A model generated the notes under the pieces. It was not told the DNA's origin. It worked only from the letters and a program-made list of their open reading frames with translations, and did no database searches. A stretch of 32,727 bases of DNA, taken from a bacterium UBP14_UBA6098 (lineage in GTDB: Bacteria; UBP14; UBA6098). Shown here piece by piece: positions 6,387 to 16,046 of this stretch. Positions within the stretch are counted from its first letter, which is position 1. Each line of letters starts with the position of its first letter. Position numbers and translations under genes: made by a program. The DNA lies in NCBI GenBank assembly GCA_002428525.1, contig DIWU01000003.1, positions 96,638 to 129,364 on the forward strand. Direction: 5' to 3'.

Positions 6387-9287
6387 TTAGTGATACCTTG
6401 TGACCACATATGTGACAGCGATCCCGCGCCTGAAAAGCTCTATCTTATAAGAGGAATAAGCGCTGGTTCCATAATTCGATTCGTAGCCGAGCCAGTATGT
6501 TCCTTCGGAGCCGTAGGAGGAACCGGAGCCGAGGTTGAGACTGGTGTTCAGGCTTCCGTCCCCGGAAAAGTAATACCATGTGTAAGACGAGGTGGCGATA
6601 TCGTCGCCGTCGCGGTATTGAGTTCCGCTACCGTTTTGCATGTTCCAAGTTACATCCCACCAATAAGCGCTGGTTTTGTGCAAAAACTGGGGTTGGTAAT
6701 AGGAGCCGTTCCACTGGATATCGACATTTGCGTCGGAGTAGATTGTTGTTGTCGTATAGGCATAGATGCTTCCGGTGGAGCTGACGGGGATCTGCGACCA
6801 TGCTTGGGCCGCATTGTCGTTCGTTTTGCGGAAGAAAAGCCTTTGGTCGAAGAAACTGCCGGAGAACTGCATCGCGTAGTTGTTGCCATTGTTGCTGTGG
6901 CGAACATCGAGGAGGTGTTGCCAGCTCGAAGCTCCGGAGTAGTAGTTTGTGGGGCTGGAGGTTTCGAAGAAGCCGCTTCTGGCCCCGGCGTCGCCGCGAA
7001 GGCCGGCGTTATCGCGCGTCTGCGTGCGTGTGCCGCTGTTTCCCCAGCCGATATCGTTCAGGTTGGAGTATCCGTCGGGATCGAGGTAGTAGGCGGAATT
7101 ATTTGCATCATACCAGATGCCGTTAAATGCATAGGTCGTTCCGTAAAACCAGTTCGTTCCTGCGCTATATATTCCACTGGGATGCCACGAGGCGTTACCG
7201 GTTCCACCTACATTTCCGTTACCCTGATAGGAATAGGTATATACTGCATTAAGATTGGAAGTGCTTGCGGGATCGACATAGTAGGCGGTGTTGTCGGAAT
7301 CATAAAATATTGGTGCTCGGGAGCTCGCAGTGGCGAAGGTGTTCCCGGAATTATCGACACGGAAAGACCAGTTCCTGCTGGAATTCAGGAAGCCTATCTC
7401 GTTCGATGTCGTCCAGTGGATATAGCCGCGCGGGGTTGCGTCGGCGACTGTCCCGCAAATACCCCCATTGCCGGAGCCTGTGCGGAAATACATATCCGAA
7501 GCGTCTTTGGGATACACATGCCAACCGGTGTTGCTCCAGTAAGTCCCGTCGTTGTCGCTGTGGCGCACCCAGTTGCCGACATAGATTTCAGCACCTGCGG
7601 TAACATTGGCATTAGCTTGGACGGAGTAGTTAGTCCAGATTCCGTCGCCGATAGCGCTACGGGTGTTGCCATTGGACATAATCAGCATCTGGTGGCCCAA
7701 TCCCGAGATGGATTGCCCGCCGATATTGGAGTGCGTCCACGCGATGCCGTAGAGGTTGCCCGGGCTTGTGCCGTCGGCGGAAAGGCGCCAAGAAGTTCCC
7801 ATGGCGAAGACGTTTTGGTAGCGAGTGTCAGAATAGACCCCGACCAGACCGAGGCCGTAATTTTGTGTGCATTGGATATCTCCGACGGCGAGGATATTTT
7901 GCCCGCCGGCGGAATTGCCGGTTGAGAGCACACTGCTGAGGTTTTGGATCTCATTGGAGTTGCTTTGGTCGAACGATGATGAGTGGAGGCCGTCGAGCAT
8001 GTCGGCGTTGAGGTTGGTGACAACGCTTGTGTTCCCGACGCTGACGAATTGGCCGGTGACATTTAACGCGCCTTGGACATTCAGGTAGTCCCAGACCTTG
8101 ACCTCGCGTCCCCTGCCGCTGTTACCGGAGATATTGTTCCCGACGATCATGAGGGCCTTGTATGAACCGTTGTCGCTGACGATGTGGCCGTAGGAGGTGC
8201 CGCCATCGCTCCAGTTGTTGGCGCCGAGGCGAAGGCCGCCGGCGTTGCCGGTCATATCGAGAACGCGCGAGCCGCCGTAGAAGGTTCCGTAAACGTAAGC
8301 GCCGCCGTCTTTGACCTGAATGTTCCCGGTGCCCGAGGTCGGATAGCCGGGTTGAAGGATAAGGCCGCCTTTCGGGCGGATATAGAGGTCATTCGAGGCG
8401 TCGATATAGTTTGCCAAGACGGAGTAGATATCGATGTATCTGTAATCTCCCGAGGGTCCGGGATACGATGTCGAGGTAATCCGAGCTGTTCCGAGGACCT
8501 CGAGTTTCTGCTGGGGGTCTGTTCTGCCGATGCCGACGTTGCCGCCGCTTGGCTGAAGAGCGAGGTTAGTCCATGTCACGCCGTAGTTCCCAGCCTTGAT
8601 ATAACCGAAGCCGTTCGAGTTAGTGTCGTAACCCAATATCATACGCTTCCCCGGCACACTCGCGCCCTCGACGGACAGTTGCGCGCTTCCGGGATTGATG
8701 TCGCCGGACATGGTCATATCCTGCGAAACCGTGGTCTTAAAGCTCGGGTTACTCGTTCCGATGCCGACATTGCCGCCGGTTGGGGCGATGTAAATATCCC
8801 TCGGTTGATAATAACCCAAATACATATTTTTGCTCGGCGCCGGGTCGAGGTGGAGGTTTCCGTCCGTAGCGATAACCTGAGCGGTGAGAGCAGTGCCAAT
8901 ATTAGGTGTCGCTCCGACATAAAGTTTTCCCGCCCACGAAGCATTAGGCCCGAAAAGCGCGTATGATGCATCGCCTGCTGAGATGTGGAACTTCGCAAGC
9001 GGATCGTCGATACCGAGGCCGACATCGGAATTGATTCGAAGGTCCTCGCCGGCATTGCCGATAGTAAGCTCCGGTGTGTCCATCGGCTCTTCCGGTCTTT
9101 CTCTCGGCGAGAGCGTGTCCGCTGTGCTGTCCGGTTTGGCGATATCGGCGGGGGCGACAACCTCGTTCGCCGTTGCGGTCTCCGCAAGCGCGGGCGCAGA
9201 TGGTTTCTCCGAAAGTTCGGAGACCTGCGCGAACGCAACGAGGGCGAGGGCGGAAATTAGGAGAATAGCTTTCTTTAAGGTCTTCAT
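6387..9287 (-). CDS. Secreted tail-fibre-like surface protein (paralog C, 966 aa)
   Basis: The largest of the three paralogs. The signal peptide and pro-region differ from A and B at a few residues (MKTLKKAILLISAL) and end PRERPEEPM (61-69). Residues ~175-275 contain the cassette shared with A and GNVGIG repeats. The phage tail-fibre motif NADMLDGLHSSSFD lies near 429. DSDNTAYYVDPASTSNLN (about 666) and DANNSAYYLDPDGYSNLN (about 735) are classic fibre shaft repeats. Residues ~765-835 (GFFETSSPTNYYSGASSW, LLDVRHSN, GSFFDQRLFFRKT) match pyocin/tail-fibre knob-like modules. The last 130 residues are not recognised. A GAAAG Shine-Dalgarno is present. No other phage genes lie nearby, so I read this as host surface display built from fibre modules. 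Confidence 0.75.
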   Translation of the reverse strand: MKTLKKAILLISALALVAFAQVSELSEKPSAPALAETATANEVVAPADIAKPDSTADTLSPRERPEEPMDTPELTIGNAGEDLRINSDVGLGIDDPLAKFHISAGDASYALFGPNASWAGKLYVGATPNIGTALTAQVIATDGNLHLDPAPSKNMYLGYYQPRDIYIAPTGGNVGIGTSNPSFKTTVSQDMTMSGDINPGSAQLSVEGASVPGKRMILGYDTNSNGFGYIKAGNYGVTWTNLALQPSGGNVGIGRTDPQQKLEVLGTARITSTSYPGPSGDYRYIDIYSVLANYIDASNDLYIRPKGGLILQPGYPTSGTGNIQVKDGGAYVYGTFYGGSRVLDMTGNAGGLRLGANNWSDGGTSYGHIVSDNGSYKALMIVGNNISGNSGRGREVKVWDYLNVQGALNVTGQFVSVGNTSVVTNLNADMLDGLHSSSFDQSNSNEIQNLSSVLSTGNSAGGQNILAVGDIQCTQNYGLGLVGVYSDTRYQNVFAMGTSWRLSADGTSPGNLYGIAWTHSNIGGQSISGLGHQMLIMSNGNTRSAIGDGIWTNYSVQANANVTAGAEIYVGNWVRHSDNDGTYWSNTGWHVYPKDASDMYFRTGSGNGGICGTVADATPRGYIHWTTSNEIGFLNSSRNWSFRVDNSGNTFATASSRAPIFYDSDNTAYYVDPASTSNLNAVYTYSYQGNGNVGGTGNASWHPSGIYSAGTNWFYGTTYAFNGIWYDANNSAYYLDPDGYSNLNDIGWGNSGTRTQTRDNAGLRGDAGARSGFFETSSPTNYYSGASSWQHLLDVRHSNNGNNYAMQFSGSFFDQRLFFRKTNDNAAQAWSQIPVSSTGSIYAYTTTTIYSDANVDIQWNGSYYQPQFLHKTSAYWWDVTWNMQNGSGTQYRDGDDIATSSYTWYYFSGDGSLNTSLNLGSGSSYGSEGTYWLGYESNYGTSAYSSYKIELFRRGIAVTYVVTRYH
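8541..8774. repeat. Passenger cassette shared with paralog A (copy 2)
   Basis: Gap-free 234-bp partner of 2452-2685, with an identical core of well over 100 bp. It lies inside paralog C and is bordered on one side by the recurrent TCGTTCCGATGCCGACATTG (reverse strand of VGIGTS) repeat, which also appears at 2123-2151, 2426-2453, 2657-2685, 4782-4810, 5093-5119 and 5963-5986. Confidence 0.8.
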
Positions 9288-9636
9288 TTATGCTTTTCTT
9301 TCACAAAAAAAAGTGCATTTTGCCGGTGCGACGACACATGGTTTTCAAGCATTGGAGGACAAACCCCTCCCCTGCTTGTAGCGCCGATGTTGCTGACGGG
9401 CTGGATGATATTCACGCGTTGAGCGGTCATAAGATCCTATATTGTCTTGCCGTTCTTTCCAAGCGGCATCTATTATTATTTGATTCATAATAAATAAGCG
9501 CAGTTCTCGTGCCGCATCTTAACACATTACAATACAATAGGTTAGGATTCCCATATTAAGCGTTGCGCATTATCACCCAAGATTTTAAGGCTCGATAGGG
9601 CATTATTCCCCAACAACCTATCCGAAATCTATTCGA
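9288..9636. other. 349-bp spacer without a gene; degraded repeat remnants
   Basis: I see no credible coding frame. About 9395-9432 (GGCTGGATGATATTCACGCG and following CGGTCATA) is a diverged copy of the spacer module found at 409, 3131, 4281 and 6341. Around 9340-9375 there is a decayed palindromic-repeat remnant (ggttttcaag...aaacccctccc). No convincing intrinsic terminator for the 1369-aa gene was found: the best stem, around 9590-9625, is short and lacks a T-run. Confidence 0.5.
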
Positions 9637-12600
9637 TTATTTGAGATACACCCCCCTTAGTATCTTCGTCGTGCTCTTGGTTTCTATCTTATAGAAATAG
9701 ATGCCGGAGCTTAGTTCTTCGTTGCCCTCACCCCTGCCGTTCCATTTTAGGCGATGGACGCCGGCCTTGAAATGGTTCTCGACGAAGGAGACGCGCCTTC
9801 CGGAGAGGTCGTAAATGCCGATTGAGACCGGCGAGTCCTCGGGAAGTGCGAACTCGAAACTGACATCGCTGTTGAACGGGTTCGGGAACGCAGAGAAGGC
9901 GAACTCGCGGGGGAGCTTCGTTTCGCCGATACCGGCTGGATAGATAAATATAACGGTAAAATCGGTGCGGCTTTCGTCTATCGTGAATGTTGTCTCGGCG
10001 GGGACGAATTCGACGCCGATAACCTTTTGGGGCAAAACCTTCCATGCGCCGTCGCAGAGGATGAAGGTATCTCGGAGGGCGCCGGAGTTATATGGGAATT
10101 CGAGCGTGTCGCCGAAGAAGTAGCCGTCGAGCGGGATGAAGAGTGTTTTTGTGATAGAGGAAAGCTGTGCCTCGTCGAGACCTCGGAAGCCGACAATCAC
10201 CCGGGCGTTGGCATCATCGACGAAGATATCGCCTAAATCGAGCGTTTCGGCGATGCCGAGATAAAAATCCTCGCCGTTCCGGTCGGAGAACAAGACCCCA
10301 CCGCCGTCATAACGAATGTCGAGTGACAGATTGGAAGGCGCATATATACTGTCGAAACGGAAGAAGCCTGAGTCGTCAGGTTCGGTCGTATAGACTGCGA
10401 TGCTATCTCCGAGACCGATGAGTCTCACTACTATCGTGTCGAACACAACGGGGGATGCATCGAGCGAATCCCTAAAAAGCCTTCCCGTGACAAGCCCGTT
10501 GGGGGACGCCTCGCTGTAATCGAAGACAATATCGAAAGGAGGCGGTGTCGTTCCAATGGGAACATTGATAACCGCCTCAGGAGGGGATGGCACCAGCCCC
10601 GAGGGGATATTGGGACGTATGACCCAAGTTCTTTCGGGGAGGGGAATATAGGCGATGCCACCGGGAGCCGGGAATGGATACTCCGCATCCAAGGTAAAGA
10701 AGGGAAACTCGCCATAGGGAATCGAATCCGGCAATGGCGAGAGCGAGAGCGACGCGCCGGAATAGAGGCTCTCGGGCAGTCCAAATATGGAAACATTGGC
10801 TGAGCTTCGCTTGAAGCCTATATAGAAGTTATCTAACTCGAGAGTTCCACCGGAGTAGTTGAAATACAAAGTGTCCGGATAGATAAAGGTCGCGGCGGGG
10901 TCCCAAGCGAGGTATGAGAGGACGGCTTTATATTCGCCGTGAAGCAGTTCTCCTTCTTTGATGAAATATCTGATATAAACCGAAGGGGCCTCCCATGGGA
11001 AAACCTGCCATGGGGTTTTAGTCATCACCAATTCGTCGGCGTCGTTAAAGATATCGACGCGCATTTGGTTGGCAATGAAGAATAGGTATTGCCTATATAT
11101 ATTGCCGGTAATTCCGGGGGGCGAGATCGTCGGTATTTGAATCGGGAATTCCTGCCATTCGTAGGGATAGGTTGTAATATCGTAGCAATAGAAGCTCGTT
11201 TCGCGAACGGTCGGGACAAATCCGCCGGGGAAGCTGTCGGGCAGAACGACAGTCCACTGGCCGTCGCAGACATCGTGGAAGGCCATCACCGAGCCGTCGC
11301 CGTAGGGGTGCGCATCGGGGCGCGTTCGGAAGAAGAACAGGTCGGCGATGTAGTGATTGCTAGGGAAATCGGGGGTCTCGACGCCGGAGAAATCGCCGCG
11401 GTCAAACCAAATCGTATCGTCACCGAGGTATTCGGCGGGGTAGCCCTCGAGGGTTAGAAGCATCTCGCCGGAGCCGCTGTTCATGTATTTACCCACTCTA
11501 TCGGGTCGATATGGACCTCCGACACGGAGATAATCGTCCGGGTTGGCGATAAAGTGGTGCAGGTCAAAATCCCATGGGGTTCCGACCTTGACGAGCAACT
11601 GTTCCTCGAAGATCGGCAAATTTAACGAATTACCCGAACTCCAGTGTGGGATAAATTGATAAACAAGTTCCGTGTCGGCTAAGGAGTAGTAATCGATGGT
11701 GAAGTTTTGGGGGCCAATTGGATACTGCCAGCTGTCGGCGGTGTCGCGTTTAAAATCCATGAAGAAATTGTCGACTGGCAAAACAGTCGTGAGATATATG
11801 CTATCTCCGGGCAACACGGGAATATTGCCGTTATTCTCGATAATGCGTGAGAAACCGAAGGTTTCGTAACGATATGAATTTGTAACACGGAAACGGCAGG
11901 AGTCGGTGAAACCGGAATAAATCGGTATCGCCTGCCAGCGGTTCGTGCGGAACTCGGCCTTGGAAGTATGACGGTTGTCGGGGGAATATAGCTCGACCAT
12001 AAGCGTGCTGTCGATTGGTTCGTCGGAGTCGATATCGACATAGAGCCAGAAAACCGAATCGAGGGGATAGAAATAGATATTGTGGTTGTGGGTTCCCGCG
12101 CCGAAGGTCAGTTTCTCCTCGGGCGGCAACATGAAATTTACTGGGAATATATACGGCCTAAAATTATACTCGATGCCGGAAAAGAGTTTCATGTCGATAA
12201 GACCGTTCTCAGTATTGAAATTAAAACTGCAGTAATCATTGCCTGTCGGGTAATTGAAATCTAATATCAGATCAACCCTGTCATCAACTAAACCTCCGGT
12301 AATCGAAAGAAGAGAGCACGACAGGAAGACATCATAACGGCCGATATATAGATTCATAGTATCGCCGACTTCAATCGATGAGGAATTCCCATTATAAAAG
12401 CCATAGTCCTCCGGAAGCAGTGAATCCGAGGAGAGAGAAATAAAGTAGTTGTTATTCCATGAAGTCAGGGGTTCGGAATAGACCCATACACCGCAAGTCG
12501 AATCGCGGGGAATAGTGACCTCGGTCCAGCCGAAGGTGTGGTTTAGAACCTCGAAAGTCAAGTCGATATCGAGGGGGGTGAGACTCAAATCGTAGGTATA

Positions 12601-13746
12601 TCGAATCCACAGGCTGTCGTTTTTTATATAGAAAGTGTCGAATGCTTCATATAGGGTATCTCTTTCAGGGTCAATCCATAAACCGAAACCGAATAAATCA
12701 TTTGGCTTTAGCATTTCCGAAGGGACATTATCAAATACAAACTCGGCTCCGATATTGCCATTTCTCGGCAATGGCAGGAATGACTGCGCATAGCCGCCCT
12801 CGCAGTCGAGATAAAGGGTATCTATACCGACAACAATATCGGAATCTGCTTCCTCGACCCAGCGTATTTCTCTTAACTGGATCAATAGAAGTGAATCGAT
12901 GTCTATAGGGTTATCGAAATTATCGACCGCGTGATATATGAAATTAAATGTATCCGGCACCCAGAAGGGGATGAAGAAATCGACGCCGGTGATATGGCCG
13001 TCAACATAGACGAGCGTCTCAGAAGCTTCACGGCTGTCAAAGTCATAGCCGAGCACATAATTGAAATAATCCGAAACTCTAACACCATCCGGCAATTCGC
13101 CCAATGTGCCCAACATCAATCCGACGGTTGTAGGTTCAAAAGGCCAATTCATGGTGTAGTTCCCCATGGAATCGACGAAAGACATGATCATGAAAAGAGA
13201 ATCGAGCGAAACAAATCTTGAATCAAACCCGGTGGGTGCAAGGTATTTGAAACATGAGTCCGGAAGAGGCATATCTTCGAACTCGATTCTCCCGGATATT
13301 GAATGGACGAGGGGTTCGGGCGGAATTTGATAAATTGTTACATCGATAGTATCAAAGTCATCGAAGAAATTGAAAAAGACGGTCGATGGACTTATGGATA
13401 TAGGAAATGGCATTAATATTCTTCCTAACGATCTATCACTGTCGTATTTGAGCGGTTTCCCCTCAGCCGATTCTCTTTCATCAATATTGTCCCAAAGAAG
13501 ACCGTCTTCGGTCAACTTGAAGTCGCTCGATGTATAAACACCGTCGCCATCGAAATCGATGGCGATGAAGACGCCCAATGTGTCGTTGGGATCGCAGATA
13601 ATCTCAAATTCGAAAGGCGTTCCCTGCGGGATAGTATCCGTCTCGACACCATCGACGAGGACGCGGGCGGAATAGAGCGCCGCGCCGGCGGAAATTGAAT
13701 ACAGTGCAATTCCGACAATTAACAGGAAAAGTCTGGATTTTTTCAT
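9637..13746 (-). CDS. Secreted multidomain protein with FlgD-like Por-type C-terminal tail (1369 aa)
   Basis: A large exported beta-rich protein of unknown ligand. The signal peptide is MKKSRLFLLIVGIALYSISA. A Ca-binding-like DFDGDGVYTSSD loop lies near residue 95. The repeat PLVHSISGRIEFED (about 145) is shared with the 743-aa neighbour. The body contains many Tyr/Asp-rich beta segments (each ~100-150 residues) that I cannot assign to named domains. The last ~80 residues, FPNPFNSDVSFEFALPEDS, then IYDLSGRRV, then SSGIYFYKIET and TKILRGVYLK, are a FlgD-like/Por secretion (T9SS-type) C-terminal domain. ATG 13746 was chosen because GTGAGGT lies 5 bases upstream and the signal peptide starts there; 20 codons of extra open frame upstream are spacer. 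It follows the 743-aa gene in one operon. Confidence 0.75.
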   Translation of the reverse strand: MKKSRLFLLIVGIALYSISAGAALYSARVLVDGVETDTIPQGTPFEFEIICDPNDTLGVFIAIDFDGDGVYTSSDFKLTEDGLLWDNIDERESAEGKPLKYDSDRSLGRILMPFPISISPSTVFFNFFDDFDTIDVTIYQIPPEPLVHSISGRIEFEDMPLPDSCFKYLAPTGFDSRFVSLDSLFMIMSFVDSMGNYTMNWPFEPTTVGLMLGTLGELPDGVRVSDYFNYVLGYDFDSREASETLVYVDGHITGVDFFIPFWVPDTFNFIYHAVDNFDNPIDIDSLLLIQLREIRWVEEADSDIVVGIDTLYLDCEGGYAQSFLPLPRNGNIGAEFVFDNVPSEMLKPNDLFGFGLWIDPERDTLYEAFDTFYIKNDSLWIRYTYDLSLTPLDIDLTFEVLNHTFGWTEVTIPRDSTCGVWVYSEPLTSWNNNYFISLSSDSLLPEDYGFYNGNSSSIEVGDTMNLYIGRYDVFLSCSLLSITGGLVDDRVDLILDFNYPTGNDYCSFNFNTENGLIDMKLFSGIEYNFRPYIFPVNFMLPPEEKLTFGAGTHNHNIYFYPLDSVFWLYVDIDSDEPIDSTLMVELYSPDNRHTSKAEFRTNRWQAIPIYSGFTDSCRFRVTNSYRYETFGFSRIIENNGNIPVLPGDSIYLTTVLPVDNFFMDFKRDTADSWQYPIGPQNFTIDYYSLADTELVYQFIPHWSSGNSLNLPIFEEQLLVKVGTPWDFDLHHFIANPDDYLRVGGPYRPDRVGKYMNSGSGEMLLTLEGYPAEYLGDDTIWFDRGDFSGVETPDFPSNHYIADLFFFRTRPDAHPYGDGSVMAFHDVCDGQWTVVLPDSFPGGFVPTVRETSFYCYDITTYPYEWQEFPIQIPTISPPGITGNIYRQYLFFIANQMRVDIFNDADELVMTKTPWQVFPWEAPSVYIRYFIKEGELLHGEYKAVLSYLAWDPAATFIYPDTLYFNYSGGTLELDNFYIGFKRSSANVSIFGLPESLYSGASLSLSPLPDSIPYGEFPFFTLDAEYPFPAPGGIAYIPLPERTWVIRPNIPSGLVPSPPEAVINVPIGTTPPPFDIVFDYSEASPNGLVTGRLFRDSLDASPVVFDTIVVRLIGLGDSIAVYTTEPDDSGFFRFDSIYAPSNLSLDIRYDGGGVLFSDRNGEDFYLGIAETLDLGDIFVDDANARVIVGFRGLDEAQLSSITKTLFIPLDGYFFGDTLEFPYNSGALRDTFILCDGAWKVLPQKVIGVEFVPAETTFTIDESRTDFTVIFIYPAGIGETKLPREFAFSAFPNPFNSDVSFEFALPEDSPVSIGIYDLSGRRVSFVENHFKAGVHRLKWNGRGEGNEELSSGIYFYKIETKSTTKILRGVYLK

Positions 13747-13761
13747 TTTAGACCTCACAAT

Positions 13762-13793
13762 CTTTCTCTCCCCTCTTTCGAGGGGAGAGAAAG
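13762..13793 (-). promoter_or_regulatory. Intercistronic 14-bp hairpin with GAAA loop
   Basis: A perfect inverted repeat: CTTTCTCTCCCCTC (762-775), loop, GAGGGGAGAGAAAG (780-793). In the minus-strand transcript the loop reads GAAA, a GNRA tetraloop. It sits 15 bases before the ATG of the 1369-aa gene and 21 bases after the stop of the 743-aa gene. No T-run follows, so it is more likely a processing or stability element, or a translation control, than a terminator. Confidence 0.7.
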
Positions 13794-13814
13794 AAATAAT
13801 CACCACGAAAAGGG

Positions 13815-16046
13815 CTATTTCAAATACATACCCTTGACAATCCTCGTCTCGGTCGGTGTGTTTATTTTAAACAGATAAACACCGGTCGAGACATTTTTGC
13901 CGAAGCTGTCTTTGCAGTCCCATCTCGCGCGGAACGCGCCCTTGTCGGCAATTGTGCCGTTGAGCGCAGTTACCCGCCTGCCCATCATATCGAAGACCTC
14001 GATGGAGACCTCACCCGGCTCGTTCGAGCGGAAATCGATGGAGACCGATGCATTGAACGGATTCGGATAGACATTGAGCGAAAGCCCCTCGGGAAGTTCG
14101 GCCTCGGAGATGTTGTCGAAATGCACCGGAATGGCTATAAGCATATGCGGCCATGTATCCACGCGCGGGATGACGAAAGTCGTCTCGAAAACCTCGGGGA
14201 TATAGCCTGCGGGCAAGGGATTTGGAAGAACCGCCGTCCAAGTCGCGGGGCACAACTCCCTACCACCGGAAACGACATAATCCTCGCCCTCGAGCTGGAT
14301 ATACATCTTCGCTCTGGAGTAATATCTCTGACCGTCCGGGCCGTCGCCGTAAAGGCTGTATTGAATACCGGTCATTGGGAGCGAATCCGGTTCGAACCCG
14401 TCGAGTTTGAGCTTGAAGTGGTAGCAACACTGGCTTGCGAATAAGTGATACTCTGCGGGGAAAGAGTCGGGTGTTACCCAGAGGGTATCATAGGGCGACA
14501 AGAAATTATGTTCGATGAACTCCGAATAGGTTCCTTCGAAAACAATACCGCAAGGGTATAATCTAACGGGGATATAAATCTCGCCGGAATCGGGGAAAAA
14601 GGTTTCGGCGACAATCGCGCCTGAAACCGGATCGAGATAGACCGCTTTAATTTCTCTTTGAGGGATATCCCAAAGGCCCGAGTCCTGTTCAAAGACGATA
14701 TGAATCGAATCATCGATTGCGATATAGGGAACGAACAGGCTAATACCTGAATAAACACCGTCGAGATAGATATGGGATGTTGCGGAAGAGAATCCCCATA
14801 AAGGGCTGGGATATGGTTCCGCGATACCTATGTTGACATCCATATCTCCAGAAGCCCAGTTACAAGTGAAGGCCCCTGTTTCATCGACGAAGGCGTAATA
14901 AATTGTTTCGTGCCACATATCCGAAACATAAACAACGAGTCTGTCGAGCATCTCGTCGGGCGGTGTGATTGTCTCGATCGAAACTGTGCCTGAAACGCTG
15001 TGTGTGAGAGGATCCGGAGCGAGAACGGTGAACGATATTTGTTCAGATGCCATATCATCGTAAGCGTGAACAATGTAATTCCCCGGCGGGAAATGGAAAG
15101 GCGGGGAAACGGTTATTTCGCCCGGATCATCGTCTATGTCCCTATACCATTCATCCGTCCACATATTGTCCTCGATATACCATGTTCTGTCGAAGAAATT
15201 CCAATCGTCCGGGCCGATTGAGCCGTCGCCGTCGGTATCGACATAGAACTCGAGGTTCGCGTGCCCCCATTCCGCGCAAGCCATAGTGAAGCTGTAGTTC
15301 ACACCCTGAGTATGCACCGTCGATTCAATGCCGTCTTCCCACATACGCAGATCCGAAAGACCCCCTCCGAGGAAAAACTCAATATCGAAGCCGGTCGAGT
15401 GGCCGTCAACATGGAACATGGGCATATCGGGGATGGCATAGCCTTCGACTTCCATAATGAATAAAGCGAACACGGTTGCCGTATCGCCCGGCCAATTGAC
15501 ATAGAAGTCGCCCCATTCGTCGGTTATGGCATACATGAGAATAGGCGGGTCCATCGTGCCGATTAGGAATATATAGTTTACTATCGCCGGGTCCGGCGGG
15601 GTGATTCCCTCGAAGGTTATTCGCCCGGAGATAGAATGGAGAAGCGGATCGGGCTCAAGCACATGATAGGGGAACGATATAGCGTCGGAACCCTCCATGC
15701 CGAGGATAACATAATGCCCGGGCGGCATATGAAGCGGCCAAAGTATGTTCATCGCTCCGGGGGTGGGATCCATATCGGGCGGGAATTCGTCCTCGTTATC
15801 CCAAAAATTCATCGCGAAATAAAGAGGCTCTCCCGTTTCTATTGTTCCGCTCGAATCGAGGTCGAGATAATAATAGACCGCGATAGAGCCGAGCGGCGCG
15901 CAATCCGCCAAAAGAAACTGGGTTTGTCCCTGAGTTTGGACAGTTGCGGGGGAACCGTCGATGGACATGTAGAAATATGTCAATCCCCAGCATGAGCTGA
16001 CAACCGACATGGCCATCAAACCGAACCTTAAGCATTTGGACTTCAT
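13815..16046 (-). CDS. Secreted protein with tandem HS[IV]SG repeats and Por-type C-terminal tail (743 aa)
   Basis: The signal peptide spans residues 1-21 (LMAMSVVSSCWG). Two repeated modules each contain a Ca-loop-like stretch (DLDSSGTIETGE; DTDGDGSIGPDDW), a long beta segment, and then PLLHSISGRITFEG (about 132) or PLTHSVSGTVSIET (about 347) followed by TPPD. The same module occurs once in the 1369-aa protein. The C-terminal ~80 residues (VYPNPFNASVSIDFRS, VFDMMGRRVT, STGVYLFKINT, RIVKGMYLK) are a Por/T9SS-type sorting domain. AGGAGAGCT lies directly before the ATG, the best ribosome site in the window. This is the first gene of an apparent operon with the 1369-aa gene, read from the promoter at 16414-16442. 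Ligand or activity unknown. Confidence 0.78.
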   Translation of the reverse strand: MKSKCLRFGLMAMSVVSSCWGLTYFYMSIDGSPATVQTQGQTQFLLADCAPLGSIAVYYYLDLDSSGTIETGEPLYFAMNFWDNEDEFPPDMDPTPGAMNILWPLHMPPGHYVILGMEGSDAISFPYHVLEPDPLLHSISGRITFEGITPPDPAIVNYIFLIGTMDPPILMYAITDEWGDFYVNWPGDTATVFALFIMEVEGYAIPDMPMFHVDGHSTGFDIEFFLGGGLSDLRMWEDGIESTVHTQGVNYSFTMACAEWGHANLEFYVDTDGDGSIGPDDWNFFDRTWYIEDNMWTDEWYRDIDDDPGEITVSPPFHFPPGNYIVHAYDDMASEQISFTVLAPDPLTHSVSGTVSIETITPPDEMLDRLVVYVSDMWHETIYYAFVDETGAFTCNWASGDMDVNIGIAEPYPSPLWGFSSATSHIYLDGVYSGISLFVPYIAIDDSIHIVFEQDSGLWDIPQREIKAVYLDPVSGAIVAETFFPDSGEIYIPVRLYPCGIVFEGTYSEFIEHNFLSPYDTLWVTPDSFPAEYHLFASQCCYHFKLKLDGFEPDSLPMTGIQYSLYGDGPDGQRYYSRAKMYIQLEGEDYVVSGGRELCPATWTAVLPNPLPAGYIPEVFETTFVIPRVDTWPHMLIAIPVHFDNISEAELPEGLSLNVYPNPFNASVSIDFRSNEPGEVSIEVFDMMGRRVTALNGTIADKGAFRARWDCKDSFGKNVSTGVYLFKINTPTETRIVKGMYLK

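Noticed and set aside
6366..7925. 519-codon open frame on the plus strand
   Set aside because: It lies wholly antisense to paralog C, has no ribosome site or domains, and follows from the Gly/Ser/Asn-rich codon pattern of the real gene.
8184..8966. 260-codon plus-strand frame
   Set aside because: Also antisense to paralog C; Ala/Val/Gly-rich sequence without motifs.
1426..9287. Prophage, suggested by tail-fibre and S74 modules
   Set aside because: No capsid, terminase, portal, lysis or integrase genes; all three proteins have signal peptides and a shared pro-region.
9540..9636. Terminator for the 1369-aa gene
   Set aside because: The best stem is about 6-7 bp with a long loop and no T-run, so I do not call it.
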